Shown piece by piece: positions 8,037 to 16,062 of a stretch of 64,000 bases of DNA. The stretch spans positions 1 to 64,000 of the forward strand of contig CADACD010000006.1 of NCBI GenBank assembly GCA_902786365.1. The letters run 5' to 3'. The translations under genes were made by a program, and so were the position numbers. This DNA comes from an uncultured Lachnospiraceae bacterium (GTDB lineage: Bacteria > Bacillota > Clostridia > Lachnospirales > Lachnospiraceae). Below the pieces are notes generated by a model, which did not search any database, was not told the DNA's origin, and saw only the letters and a program-made list of their open reading frames with translations. Each line of letters starts with the position of its first letter. The first letter of the stretch is position 1.

Positions 8037-9864
8037 ATTAAAAATGCAAACAGTTAATAAGGCTGATGAAAACTACAAGAAGTTAGCGGCGATGTTCCCT
8101 AATGCTGTTACAGAAACGATTGACGAAAACGGCGAGGTAGTTCGTGCCATTGATAAGGATGTGCTTATGCAGGAGATTTCCTGCAAAGTTGTTGACGGCA
8201 ATGAAGAACGCTATCAGTTTACTTGGCCTGACAAGAAAAAATCTGTGCTTCTTGCCAATGCACCTATAAATAAAACCCTCCGTCCTTGTAGGGAGGAAAG
8301 TGTTAATTTTGATAATACTGAAAATCTCTATATTGAGGGGGATAACCTTGAGGTTTTGAAACTGTTGCAGGAAACATATCTTGGAAAAATTAAAATGATT
8401 TATATAGACCCGCCATATAATACCGGGAGCGATTTTGTTTATGATGACGATTATTCACAAACTGAAGAAGATTATATATCTTATAGCGGACAAAAAACAG
8501 AAGATGGAGAAAGATTATTTCAAAATACAGAAACGAATGGAAGATTCCACACAGATTGGCTGAATATGATATATCCCCGAATTAAACTTGCGAAAGATTT
8601 GTTATCGGAAGATGGAGCCTTATTTATCAGTATTGACGATAATGAAGTAACAAATTTGACTAAGTTATGTGATGAAATATTTGGTGCAAATAGTAGAATT
8701 GCTTTGATATGCCATAAGTCACGAGCTTCGGTTTCCAATGATAAAATCATATCCCCAAATCACAATACAGTTTTATTCTATGCAAAAAGCAGAGCAGTTA
8801 TGGAAAGTCAACGCAAAATGATTGGACTTGACCCAGTATTAGAGGGATTTGATAATGATGATAATGATGGGAAAGGTGCATATAGATTAGTTCCAGTTGA
8901 TGGTCCAGGCGGTGCAAAAAAAGGTAATCCACATTATGAATTCTTAGGAATTGAAGGATACTGGCGTTTCTCGAAAGAGACTATGCAGCAGAAGTATGAT
9001 GACGGATTGGTAGTTCGTAAGGGCAATAGTCTTTACCAAAAGTATTTCAAAACGACAGCTGAGCAGACTCGAAGAACCGCAACCACTTGGTGGGATGACG
9101 CTGGACTAACTTCATCGGCAACTTCAAAATTGAAAAATCTTATGGGTGAAGCGACCTTTGATACGCCAAAACCACTGGAACTAATTGATAGAATGTTAAG
9201 AATGATTACTTTCTCTGATGAAGATTGCTTAATTATGGACTTCTTTTCTGGTTCTGCAACAACAGCTCACGCTGTAATGAATTATAATGCCGAAACTAAT
9301 GGAAGAAGAAAGTTCATAATGGTTCAGTTAAAAGAAGCAGTTAACGAAAAAAGCGAAGCTTTTCAAAATGGTTATCGAGATATTTGTGAGATTGGTAAAG
9401 AGCGTATTAGACGTGCTGCCAAGAAGATTGCCGAGGAAAATCCCGAAGCAAAATTTGACGGCGGCTTCCGTGTGCTGAAATGCGACAGTTCCAATATGAA
9501 AGATGTTTATTACAACCCAGCCGATTACGAGCCGTCTTTGTTCAATAAGCTTGAAGATAATATTAAAGAGGACAGAACTCCGGAGGATTTGTTGTTCCAA
9601 GTAATGCTTGATTTAGGTGTTCTGCTTTCAAGCAGAATAGAAGCAACAACCATTGCCGGCAAAAAAGTGTGGAGTGTAGAGGATAACTATTTGATTGCCT
9701 GCTTTGATGACAATGTTACCGAAGAAGTAATTACCGAAATTGCAAAGCAGAAACCGTATTACTTTGTAATGCGTGACAGCTCAATGGCAAACGATAGTGT
9801 TGCAACAAACTTTGAGCAGATTTTTGCTGCATACAGTCCTGACACAGTAAGGAAGGTGCTGTAA
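8029..9864 (+). CDS. mod: Type III DNA methyltransferase (Mod)
   Basis: This 611-residue adenine-specific methyltransferase starts at ATG 8029 with GGAGG at a spacing of 9; upstream in-frame codons belong to the preceding gene. LYIEGDNLEVLKLL leads into motif IV DPPY (D127-Y130, DPPYNTGSDF). SAM-binding motif I, FFSGSATTAHAV, lies near 405-416. Motif IV before motif I is the beta-class order of Type III Mod proteins. The target-recognition region lies between, roughly residues 230-370. It acts with Res to recognise and methylate an asymmetric site, which cannot be read from the sequence. The stop codon TAA overlaps the ATG of the next gene (TAATG). Confidence 0.93.
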   Translation: MDKLKMQTVNKADENYKKLAAMFPNAVTETIDENGEVVRAIDKDVLMQEISCKVVDGNEERYQFTWPDKKKSVLLANAPINKTLRPCREESVNFDNTENLYIEGDNLEVLKLLQETYLGKIKMIYIDPPYNTGSDFVYDDDYSQTEEDYISYSGQKTEDGERLFQNTETNGRFHTDWLNMIYPRIKLAKDLLSEDGALFISIDDNEVTNLTKLCDEIFGANSRIALICHKSRASVSNDKIISPNHNTVLFYAKSRAVMESQRKMIGLDPVLEGFDNDDNDGKGAYRLVPVDGPGGAKKGNPHYEFLGIEGYWRFSKETMQQKYDDGLVVRKGNSLYQKYFKTTAEQTRRTATTWWDDAGLTSSATSKLKNLMGEATFDTPKPLELIDRMLRMITFSDEDCLIMDFFSGSATTAHAVMNYNAETNGRRKFIMVQLKEAVNEKSEAFQNGYRDICEIGKERIRRAAKKIAEENPEAKFDGGFRVLKCDSSNMKDVYYNPADYEPSLFNKLEDNIKEDRTPEDLLFQVMLDLGVLLSSRIEATTIAGKKVWSVEDNYLIACFDDNVTEEVITEIAKQKPYYFVMRDSSMANDSVATNFEQIFAAYSPDTVRKVL

Positions 9865-10598
9865 TGGACGATACTCAAAAATTAATTAAAACATTGATAG
9901 AATCTGAATCTGATAAGCAACTTGGCATAGATGTTATTGTTGAGTATCTCTCAGATATTGATTTAAGAGTAAAAGACATAGAACAAAAGTGTGGAGAGAA
10001 GTTGAATTCTGTATATGACACAGACAATGTTACTGGAACATTCGTACCCGCCATAAATGGAAATCCATATTATATCTTAATAAAAGAAAACAGAGAACAC
10101 ATGTTGTATGTAATGACAGCATTCCACGAATATAGACATTTAATAGATTATGTTATATTTTTAAATTCTATTTTTGGTAATAATATAGAATCAATGAAGA
10201 ATAGTCCATTGAATGTTACTTTTAATGTTTATAGTGAATATGCTGCAACAATGTTTGGAGTTCAAAAATATATTCAAATAGTTAAAATTGATGATATGGA
10301 CCAAAAGGATTTGGCAAAAATGATTTTACAAAACGCAAGGTCAGTATATAAAAATTTTCAAGGCATAAAAACAAGATATCAGTTACTTGTGCACAGTATG
10401 CAGTATATCGGAAATGTTGTTGCTTGCGGTAAATTTATTGATGATATAGATATTCAAAGACTGATTAGTGAAATGGAATTGTCAGATGAGTTATATCCTG
10501 TGTTCACTCATGCTTTTATGTTTGAAAATAAATATGAATGGTATTCAGATATGGATAAAATAATGCGTATCTTTGTAAATGGAGGTGATGTTCAGTGA
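9864..10598 (+). CDS. HExxH-motif protein (putative metallopeptidase) inside the restriction operon
   Basis: The product has 244 residues, is mostly alpha-helical and has no signal peptide. The segment MTAFHEYRHLIDYVIFLN contains H88-E-Y-R-H92, an HExxH zinc-binding signature on a hydrophobic helix. A likely third ligand could be a Glu in VYSEYAATMFG about 35 residues downstream, an arrangement like ImmA/IrrE-type or gluzincin peptidases. I do not recognise the rest. It overlaps mod by 1 base and res by 4 bases (GTGA), so it is co-translated with both restriction subunits. A proteolytic control or effector role is inference; a non-catalytic role is possible. Confidence 0.6.
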   Translation: MDDTQKLIKTLIESESDKQLGIDVIVEYLSDIDLRVKDIEQKCGEKLNSVYDTDNVTGTFVPAINGNPYYILIKENREHMLYVMTAFHEYRHLIDYVIFLNSIFGNNIESMKNSPLNVTFNVYSEYAATMFGVQKYIQIVKIDDMDQKDLAKMILQNARSVYKNFQGIKTRYQLLVHSMQYIGNVVACGKFIDDIDIQRLISEMELSDELYPVFTHAFMFENKYEWYSDMDKIMRIFVNGGDVQ

Positions 10599-13500
10599 AA
10601 TTTAATTTTAAGATACAACAATATCAAACGGACGCAGTTGATGCAGTTGTAAAAGTCTTTAACGGACAAGGCTTTCACAACAAAGTTAGTTTCATTCGTG
10701 ACCTGGGTAAAATGAAGTCTGATGATATGCAGATAACTTTAGGTTTGACAGATGAAGAAATAGAGCTGTACGACCCGACTAATGATATTGGATATAAGAA
10801 TGAACTGGTGGAGCTTTCCGATGAACAGCTTCTGAAAAACATTCAGACTTTACAAAGTCAGAATAATATAAAAATATCGCCTTCTCTTGTGAAAGACTTA
10901 GGGCGTTGCAGCCTTGATATTGAAATGGAAACCGGTACAGGTAAAACCTATGTGTATATCAAGACAATGTTTGAACTTAACAAAAAATACGGCTGGAGTA
11001 AGTTCATAGTTGTTGTGCCGAGTATTGCTATCCGTGAGGGCGTTAAGAAGTCCTTTGAAATCACCGCTGACCACTTTATGGAGCATTACGGCAAAAAGGC
11101 TCGTTTCTTTATTTACAACAGTGCTAGCCTAAATCAGCTTGACAACTTCTCATCAAGCTCCGGTATCAATGTAATGATAATAAACACCCAGGCCTTCGCT
11201 TCTTCTCTGAAAGAGGACGGAAAAAGCAAGGAAGCCCGTATTATTTACTCAAAGCGTGATGAGTTCGGTTCCCGCCGCCCGATTGATGTTATCAAGGCTA
11301 ACAGACCGATAATCATTTTGGACGAGCCGCAGAAAATGGGTGGAGATGTTACACAAAAAGCTTTGAAAAACTTCAATCCGCTTTTCAGCTTGAACTACTC
11401 GGCAACCCACGCAAAGCAGCACAATCTTATCTATGTGCTGGATGCTTTGGACGCATTTAATAAAAAGCTGGTTAAGAAAATTGAAGTAAAAGGTTTTGAG
11501 GTTAAGAATTTCAGAGGTACGGATAGTTTTATGTACCTTGAGCAGATTGTGCTTTCAAGTAAGAAGCCGCCTATGGCAAAAATCGAACTTGAAATCGGAT
11601 ATAACAAATCTATAAACCGTGAAACACGTATTCTTGGCGTGGCCGATGATTTATATTATGTTTCTCAGGAAATGGAGCAGTACAAGGGTTATACCATATC
11701 CGAGATTGACCCGCTTCGCGGAACAGTGACCTTCACAAACGGAGAGGTAATCAAAGCCGGCGATGTTGTAGGCGATGTTTCTGAGAAGGATATGCGCCGT
11801 ATTCAGATTAGGGAGACTATCCTTTCTCATTTTGAAAAAGAAGAAAAGCTCTTTAATATGGGTATCAAGTGCCTGTCTTTGTTCTTTATTGACGAGGTTG
11901 CAAAATATCGTCAGTATGACGAGAACGGCGATGAAGTGCTTGGCGAGTACGGCGTAATGTTTGAGCAGGAATATACCAACGTACTAAATGAGTATATTAA
12001 TCTGTTTGATACACCATATCAGAAATATTTGAAATCCACTTGCAGTGATGTGAGTGCAGTACATAAGGGATATTTCAGTATTGATAAAAAGACGGGCAGA
12101 AGCGTTGACAGCCAGTTGAAGCGTGGCAGCGAATTTTCTGATGATATTTCTGCCTATGACCTTATTTTGAAAAACAAAGAACGTTTATTATCCTTTGACG
12201 AGCCGACAAGATTTATTTTTTCCCATTCTGCTCTCCGCGAGGGTTGGGATAATCCTAATGTATTTCAGATTTGTACACTGAAACATTCCGACAGCAACAC
12301 GACGAAACGCCAGGAGGTTGGTCGAGGACTTCGATTGTGCGTAAATCAGAGCGGTAACCGTATGGATGTGGATAGTTGTGGAGAAACTGTACATGATGTC
12401 AACACACTTACAGTTATTGCCAGTGAAAGCTATAGTAGTTTTGTTGCGGATTTGCAGTCAGATATCAAGACCGTTTTATATGACAGACCAACTGTTGCGA
12501 CAAATGAATATTTTAAAGGCAAGTATGTTAAGGTGGATGGTGTGCCTACTCTTATTGATGACGAAACTGCCAATGCCATTGAATTCTATCTTATTCAGAA
12601 TGGCTACGTTGATATGAAACGCAAGGTGACTGATAAATACAGACAGGAAGTAAAGAGTGGTATGGTTGCTGAGCTTCCTGATGAACTGAAACCAATGGCA
12701 GAGGGTATCCATATGCTTATTCAGTCTGTTTATGACGATAGTATTCTTGAAAATATGTTTACTGACGGACATGAAACTAAGGTTAAGGCAAATCCTCTCA
12801 ACGAGAATTTTGCTAAAAAGGAATTTCAGGCTTTATGGCGTGAGATTAACCATAAGTATGCCTATACAGTTGAATTTGACAGTGATGAGCTGATTAAAAA
12901 ATCAATTGAACATATTAATGAGAAACTTTTTGTTTCAGAACTGCAATACACAACTACTGTAGGCAGTCAGAAATCGGTTATGAATGAGTATGAACTTGAA
13001 AGAGGAGATTCTTTTGTCAGGGAAACATCAGGTACACATACATTAAAACATCGAGAAACAAGTCAGATAAAGTACGATCTTATTGGAAAAGTTGCAGAGG
13101 GAACCATTCTTACACGAAGGACGGTATCAGCAATTTTACAGGGTATAAGATTAGACAAGCTATATATGTTTAGCAATAATCCGGAGGAATTTATTTCAAA
13201 AGTTATCCGCCTTATTAACGAGCAGAAAGCTACCATGATAGTTGAACATATCTCATATGATACTATTGAAGGAGAATACGATAGTACTATTTTTACTGCC
13301 GAGAAAAACACCCAGAGTTTTGATAAGGCATTTCTTGCAAAGAAAGCTATTCAGGACTATATATTTACTGACGGTACTGCCGAAAAGAGTATTGAGAGAA
13401 AATTCGCAGAGGATTTGGATGCTGCAGAAGAAGTATGTGTATACGCAAAGCTCCCGAGAACATTCCATATTCCTACTCCTGTGGGTAATTACTCTCCGGA

Positions 13501-13711
13501 TTGGGCAATTGCTTTTTATGAAGGAAAAGTAAAACATATTTTCTTTGTCGCTGAAACTAAAGGTACTATGGAAAGCCTGAATCTAAGACCAATTGAACAG
13601 GCAAAGATTTCGTGTGCAAAGAAACTTTTTAATGAAATGTCAACGAGTAAGGTAAAATATCACGATGTTAATAGCTATCAGAAATTGTTGGAAATTATGG
13701 ATTCATTATAA
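10595..13711 (+). CDS. res: Type III restriction endonuclease subunit (Res)
   Basis: This 1038-residue protein has a GTG start overlapping the previous stop (GTGA). Its helicase motifs are Walker A TGTGKT (113-118), motif II DEPQ (243-246), motif V region SHSALREGWDNPNVFQ, and motif VI QEVGRGLRL (573-581). The C-terminal nuclease domain has SPDWA (D969) and ETK (E987-K989), the intact PD-(D/E)xK signature of Type III Res. The length is normal for the family. With Mod it would cut DNA after ATP-dependent communication between two unmodified head-to-head sites (family knowledge). It is the last gene of the operon; a hairpin follows 8 bases after the stop. Confidence 0.93.
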   Translation: MKFNFKIQQYQTDAVDAVVKVFNGQGFHNKVSFIRDLGKMKSDDMQITLGLTDEEIELYDPTNDIGYKNELVELSDEQLLKNIQTLQSQNNIKISPSLVKDLGRCSLDIEMETGTGKTYVYIKTMFELNKKYGWSKFIVVVPSIAIREGVKKSFEITADHFMEHYGKKARFFIYNSASLNQLDNFSSSSGINVMIINTQAFASSLKEDGKSKEARIIYSKRDEFGSRRPIDVIKANRPIIILDEPQKMGGDVTQKALKNFNPLFSLNYSATHAKQHNLIYVLDALDAFNKKLVKKIEVKGFEVKNFRGTDSFMYLEQIVLSSKKPPMAKIELEIGYNKSINRETRILGVADDLYYVSQEMEQYKGYTISEIDPLRGTVTFTNGEVIKAGDVVGDVSEKDMRRIQIRETILSHFEKEEKLFNMGIKCLSLFFIDEVAKYRQYDENGDEVLGEYGVMFEQEYTNVLNEYINLFDTPYQKYLKSTCSDVSAVHKGYFSIDKKTGRSVDSQLKRGSEFSDDISAYDLILKNKERLLSFDEPTRFIFSHSALREGWDNPNVFQICTLKHSDSNTTKRQEVGRGLRLCVNQSGNRMDVDSCGETVHDVNTLTVIASESYSSFVADLQSDIKTVLYDRPTVATNEYFKGKYVKVDGVPTLIDDETANAIEFYLIQNGYVDMKRKVTDKYRQEVKSGMVAELPDELKPMAEGIHMLIQSVYDDSILENMFTDGHETKVKANPLNENFAKKEFQALWREINHKYAYTVEFDSDELIKKSIEHINEKLFVSELQYTTTVGSQKSVMNEYELERGDSFVRETSGTHTLKHRETSQIKYDLIGKVAEGTILTRRTVSAILQGIRLDKLYMFSNNPEEFISKVIRLINEQKATMIVEHISYDTIEGEYDSTIFTAEKNTQSFDKAFLAKKAIQDYIFTDGTAEKSIERKFAEDLDAAEEVCVYAKLPRTFHIPTPVGNYSPDWAIAFYEGKVKHIFFVAETKGTMESLNLRPIEQAKISCAKKLFNEMSTSKVKYHDVNSYQKLLEIMDSL

Positions 13712-13718
13712 AAAATGT

Positions 13719-13743
13719 TTGAGGTCGCAAATCGCGACCTCAA
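13719..13743. terminator. Hairpin at the end of the restriction operon
   Basis: TTGAGGTCGC (13719-13728) pairs perfectly with GCGACCTCAA (13734-13743) around a 5-nt loop. On the + strand the stem is followed by A residues rather than Ts; on the - strand it is followed by ACATTTTTTAT. It is probably a terminator or 3'-end stabiliser, with the T-run favouring the - strand. Confidence 0.6.
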
Positions 13744-13806
13744 AAAAACGTACTATGAATAGATTTTGGCATATTAATATATTTTCTTTTACTAGGAGGT
13801 CTTGAT

Positions 13807-14778
13807 ATGAACAGAAATATTTGGCTTGACGGTATGATGGGACTAATTGTAGGGGACGCTTTAGGTGTTCCGGTGCAGTTTATGGAGAAAGAAGAAATTA
13901 TCACAAGGAAAGTCGGACAAGTAAAGGGCATGGAATCCGGTGGTGCATATAATATGCCGGCAGGTACATGGTCGGACGATGGAAGTATGGCACTTGCTAC
14001 TCTTGACAGTATTGTAAATAATAAGAAAATTGATTTGCAAGATATTATGGAATGCTTCTGTAAGTGGGAATTAGAAGGAAAATATACGCAGTATGGAGAA
14101 GCCTTCGATCAGGGAAATACCTGTACAGAAGCCATTTATCGTTATATAAAGGACAAGAATATTGATACCTGCGGATGCAAAGACGAAAATTCTAATGGTA
14201 ATGGTTCTTTAATGAGAATTCTCCCGGCATGTATTTTTTGTTCCTTAGATAAGGAGTTATCGGAAGAGGAAAAGATGGGACTTATTCATAAGGTGTCTGG
14301 ATTAACACATAATCATTTAAGAAGTAAAATGGCATGCGGATTATATTATGCAATGGTTGATACACTGCTTCGTAGGGAAGATAATTCATCATTAAAGGAT
14401 ATCTTACAAGCAGGTATAAATAAAGGACTAAAGTTTTATGGGAAGGATGCAAAGAATTATTATGAAATGGCGCATTTTACAAGATTGTTTTATCTGGATG
14501 AATTGAAAAGTCTTGATGAAAGTGAAATGAGAAGCGGTGGATATGTTATTGAGACAATAGAAGCAGCAGTTTGGGGACTGATAACAACAGATTCCCTAAA
14601 AGAGTGTATGCTGAGAATTGTAAATCTTGGACATGATACAGATACCGTGTCTGCAGTTGCTGGAGGCTTGGCTGGATTGTATTATGGTGTAGATGCAATA
14701 CCTGAAGATTGGTTGCAGGCTATAAAACAGAAAGAATATATTGAAAATATGTGTAAGAAAGCCAGCGAGTTTTATTAA
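13807..14778 (+). CDS. ADP-ribosylglycohydrolase family protein
   Basis: This 323-residue protein is close to the family's usual length. The N-terminus GLIVGDALGVPVQF, the metal-binding GTWSDDGSM (D57, D58), SNGNGSLMRILP and the C-terminal GHDTDTVSAVAGGLAGLYYG (D277, D279) are the hallmarks of DraG/ARH-type hydrolases. These enzymes remove ADP-ribose from proteins or other targets using two Mg ions. The ribosome binding site is AGGAGG at 13794-13799. It is a stand-alone gene downstream of the restriction operon, in an accessory region. Its substrate is unknown and no ADP-ribosyltransferase gene is visible nearby. A role in reversing toxin- or defence-related ADP-ribosylation is inference. Confidence 0.88.
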   Translation: MNRNIWLDGMMGLIVGDALGVPVQFMEKEEIITRKVGQVKGMESGGAYNMPAGTWSDDGSMALATLDSIVNNKKIDLQDIMECFCKWELEGKYTQYGEAFDQGNTCTEAIYRYIKDKNIDTCGCKDENSNGNGSLMRILPACIFCSLDKELSEEEKMGLIHKVSGLTHNHLRSKMACGLYYAMVDTLLRREDNSSLKDILQAGINKGLKFYGKDAKNYYEMAHFTRLFYLDELKSLDESEMRSGGYVIETIEAAVWGLITTDSLKECMLRIVNLGHDTDTVSAVAGGLAGLYYGVDAIPEDWLQAIKQKEYIENMCKKASEFY

Positions 14779-14806
14779 TGGTAGTTATGCAAGGATTTGC
14801 GAACTC

Positions 14807-14998
14807 TCACCCATCCTCAAACACTTCCTCCACCGGCTTTTCAAGCTGCTTAGCAATCTTAAGTGCTAATATAAGAGAAGCGTCACGCTTACCAGTTTCG
14901 ATACGGCTGATGGTTCTGACGGTGCTGCCTACAGCATAGGCTAAGTCGGCTTGTTTTATTCCTTTTGATTTTCTAAGTTCTTTGACTTTGTTTTTCAT
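14807..14998 (-). CDS. Small XRE-family HTH regulator
   Basis: This 63-residue protein reads MKNKVKELRKSKGIKQADLAYAVGSTVRTISRIETGKRDAS, a complete lambda-repressor-like HTH with almost nothing else. GGAGGG precedes the start codon. It matches the short Cro/YozG-like regulators of mobile elements. It converges on the ADP-ribosylglycohydrolase gene and lies downstream of nothing on its own strand except the S24 repressor gene, which is upstream of it (start 15820). Confidence 0.85.
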   Translation of the reverse strand: MKNKVKELRKSKGIKQADLAYAVGSTVRTISRIETGKRDASLILALKIAKQLEKPVEEVFEDG

Positions 14999-15106
14999 AG
15001 AAACCCTCCATTCGTTAGCTTGATATGCACAAGTAGAAATAATTTATTTATCTGTATTGATTCATATTCAAATAATATCACACCACCAAGTCAAAATAGT
15101 GTAGGT

Positions 15107-15820
15107 CTACAATACTTTCCCAAGAACCATAAAATTGCTGTTTTCATTTATAGGGATTGGGTCATATTTCTTATTAAGTGAGATAAGGAAATGTCCATTA
15201 TCATCGTCCTGAAGTTTCTTAATATATACATTGTCATCAAGTGAAAATATTCCGATTTCTCCGTTGCTCAGATAATCCTGGGCGTGGACAAATACCTTCT
15301 GTTTATCTGTATAAACAGGTTCCATACTGTCACCGGTAATAGTAAGAGTGTAGTCAGCTCCTTCCGGAACTAAGTCAGCAGGGAAATCTAATTCTTCATA
15401 ATCGTCTCCGGCTAAGTAGTTACCAACACCGGCAGATACCAGGGTGTAATAAGATTTGAGTCTGATACTTTGTTTTCCGGTAAAAGGTATTACCTTTGAT
15501 TCACTCGGTATTACATATTTTTCGTTATCTAACAGAAGCTCAGCGTAGTCATTGAGCTTTTCTTTTCCTTTCTCATTAAGTCTGCCATACTTGTCTAATT
15601 CATTGAATCCAAAAAATTCCGAATAGATATCTTCAACCTTAAGTATCCGGCAGATATTTAAAAATATCTCAATACTAGGCTCGCTCTTTCCACATTCCCA
15701 GTTAGATATATTCTTATAGTTGATTTGAATTCCGTTTTCATTCAGTAATTTGGCTAAATCCTGCTGTAATAGTCCATTTTTCTTTCTGTATGTAGATAAA
15801 ATTTCTGGAATAGATTTCAT
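15107..15820 (-). CDS. XRE-S24 phage-type repressor (CI/LexA-like)
   Basis: This 237-residue protein has an N-terminal XRE domain (about 1-62) with a QQDLAKLL...YKNISNWECGKSEPS HTH. The C-terminal S24 self-cleavage domain has putative cleavage site A130-G131 (VSAGVGN), nucleophile S165 in TGDSMEP and general base K201 in VYIKKL. It is expected to bind operators as a dimer and self-cleave when RecA is activated, coupling the element to DNA damage. It is transcribed divergently from the Y-family polymerase gene. The shared intergenic region carries promoters in both directions and repeated TGAGACAAAT motifs that are candidate operators. Confidence 0.9.
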   Translation of the reverse strand: MKSIPEILSTYRKKNGLLQQDLAKLLNENGIQINYKNISNWECGKSEPSIEIFLNICRILKVEDIYSEFFGFNELDKYGRLNEKGKEKLNDYAELLLDNEKYVIPSESKVIPFTGKQSIRLKSYYTLVSAGVGNYLAGDDYEELDFPADLVPEGADYTLTITGDSMEPVYTDKQKVFVHAQDYLSNGEIGIFSLDDNVYIKKLQDDDNGHFLISLNKKYDPIPINENSNFMVLGKVL

Positions 15821-15879
15821 GGTTAATCGCCTCCCGTATTCTTATATTTGTCCTAAAAGTGTTCCATTCCTATATAGAG

Positions 15880-15908
15880 AGTATAATCCATCACAATTAT
15901 AAAATCAA
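15880..15908 (-). promoter_or_regulatory. Promoter of the S24 repressor gene
   Basis: Read on the - strand, TTGATT (15908-15903), a 17-base spacer and TATACT (15885-15880) lie about 60 bases upstream of the repressor start codon. Confidence 0.5.
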
Positions 15909-15934
15909 GAAGAATCGTAAAAAATATGATTTAG

Positions 15935-15979
15935 TAGACCAACTTGTCTATTGAAATCGTAAAAACAAGGATTTATAAT
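15935..15979 (+). promoter_or_regulatory. Promoter of the Y-family polymerase module with overlapping palindrome
   Basis: TTGAAA (15951-15956), a 17-base spacer and TATAAT (15974-15979) form a strong promoter. The palindrome TAGAC (15935-15939) / GTCTA (15946-15950) with a 6-base centre abuts the -35 box. Its half-site TAGACAAG resembles the TGAGACAAAT repeats found downstream, so it is a plausible operator for the divergent S24 repressor (inference). Confidence 0.6.
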
Positions 15980-15989
15980 CACCGTACAA

Positions 15990-16062
15990 GGAAATGAGAC
16001 AAATAGCAGTGAGACAAATATCATTTCCCTGTAAAAATTATCAGAATCGAGGTGAGACAAAT
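15990..16062 (+). promoter_or_regulatory. Three TGAGACAAAT repeats in the polymerase leader
   Basis: TGAGACAAAT is repeated at 15995-16004, 16010-16019 and 16053-16062. The first two copies are bracketed by the inverted repeat GGAAATGA (15990-15997) / TCATTTCC (16021-16028). The third copy overlaps the TTG start codon at 16062. The cluster lies just downstream of the -10 box at 15974 and may be operator half-sites or an RNA leader element. Confidence 0.5.
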
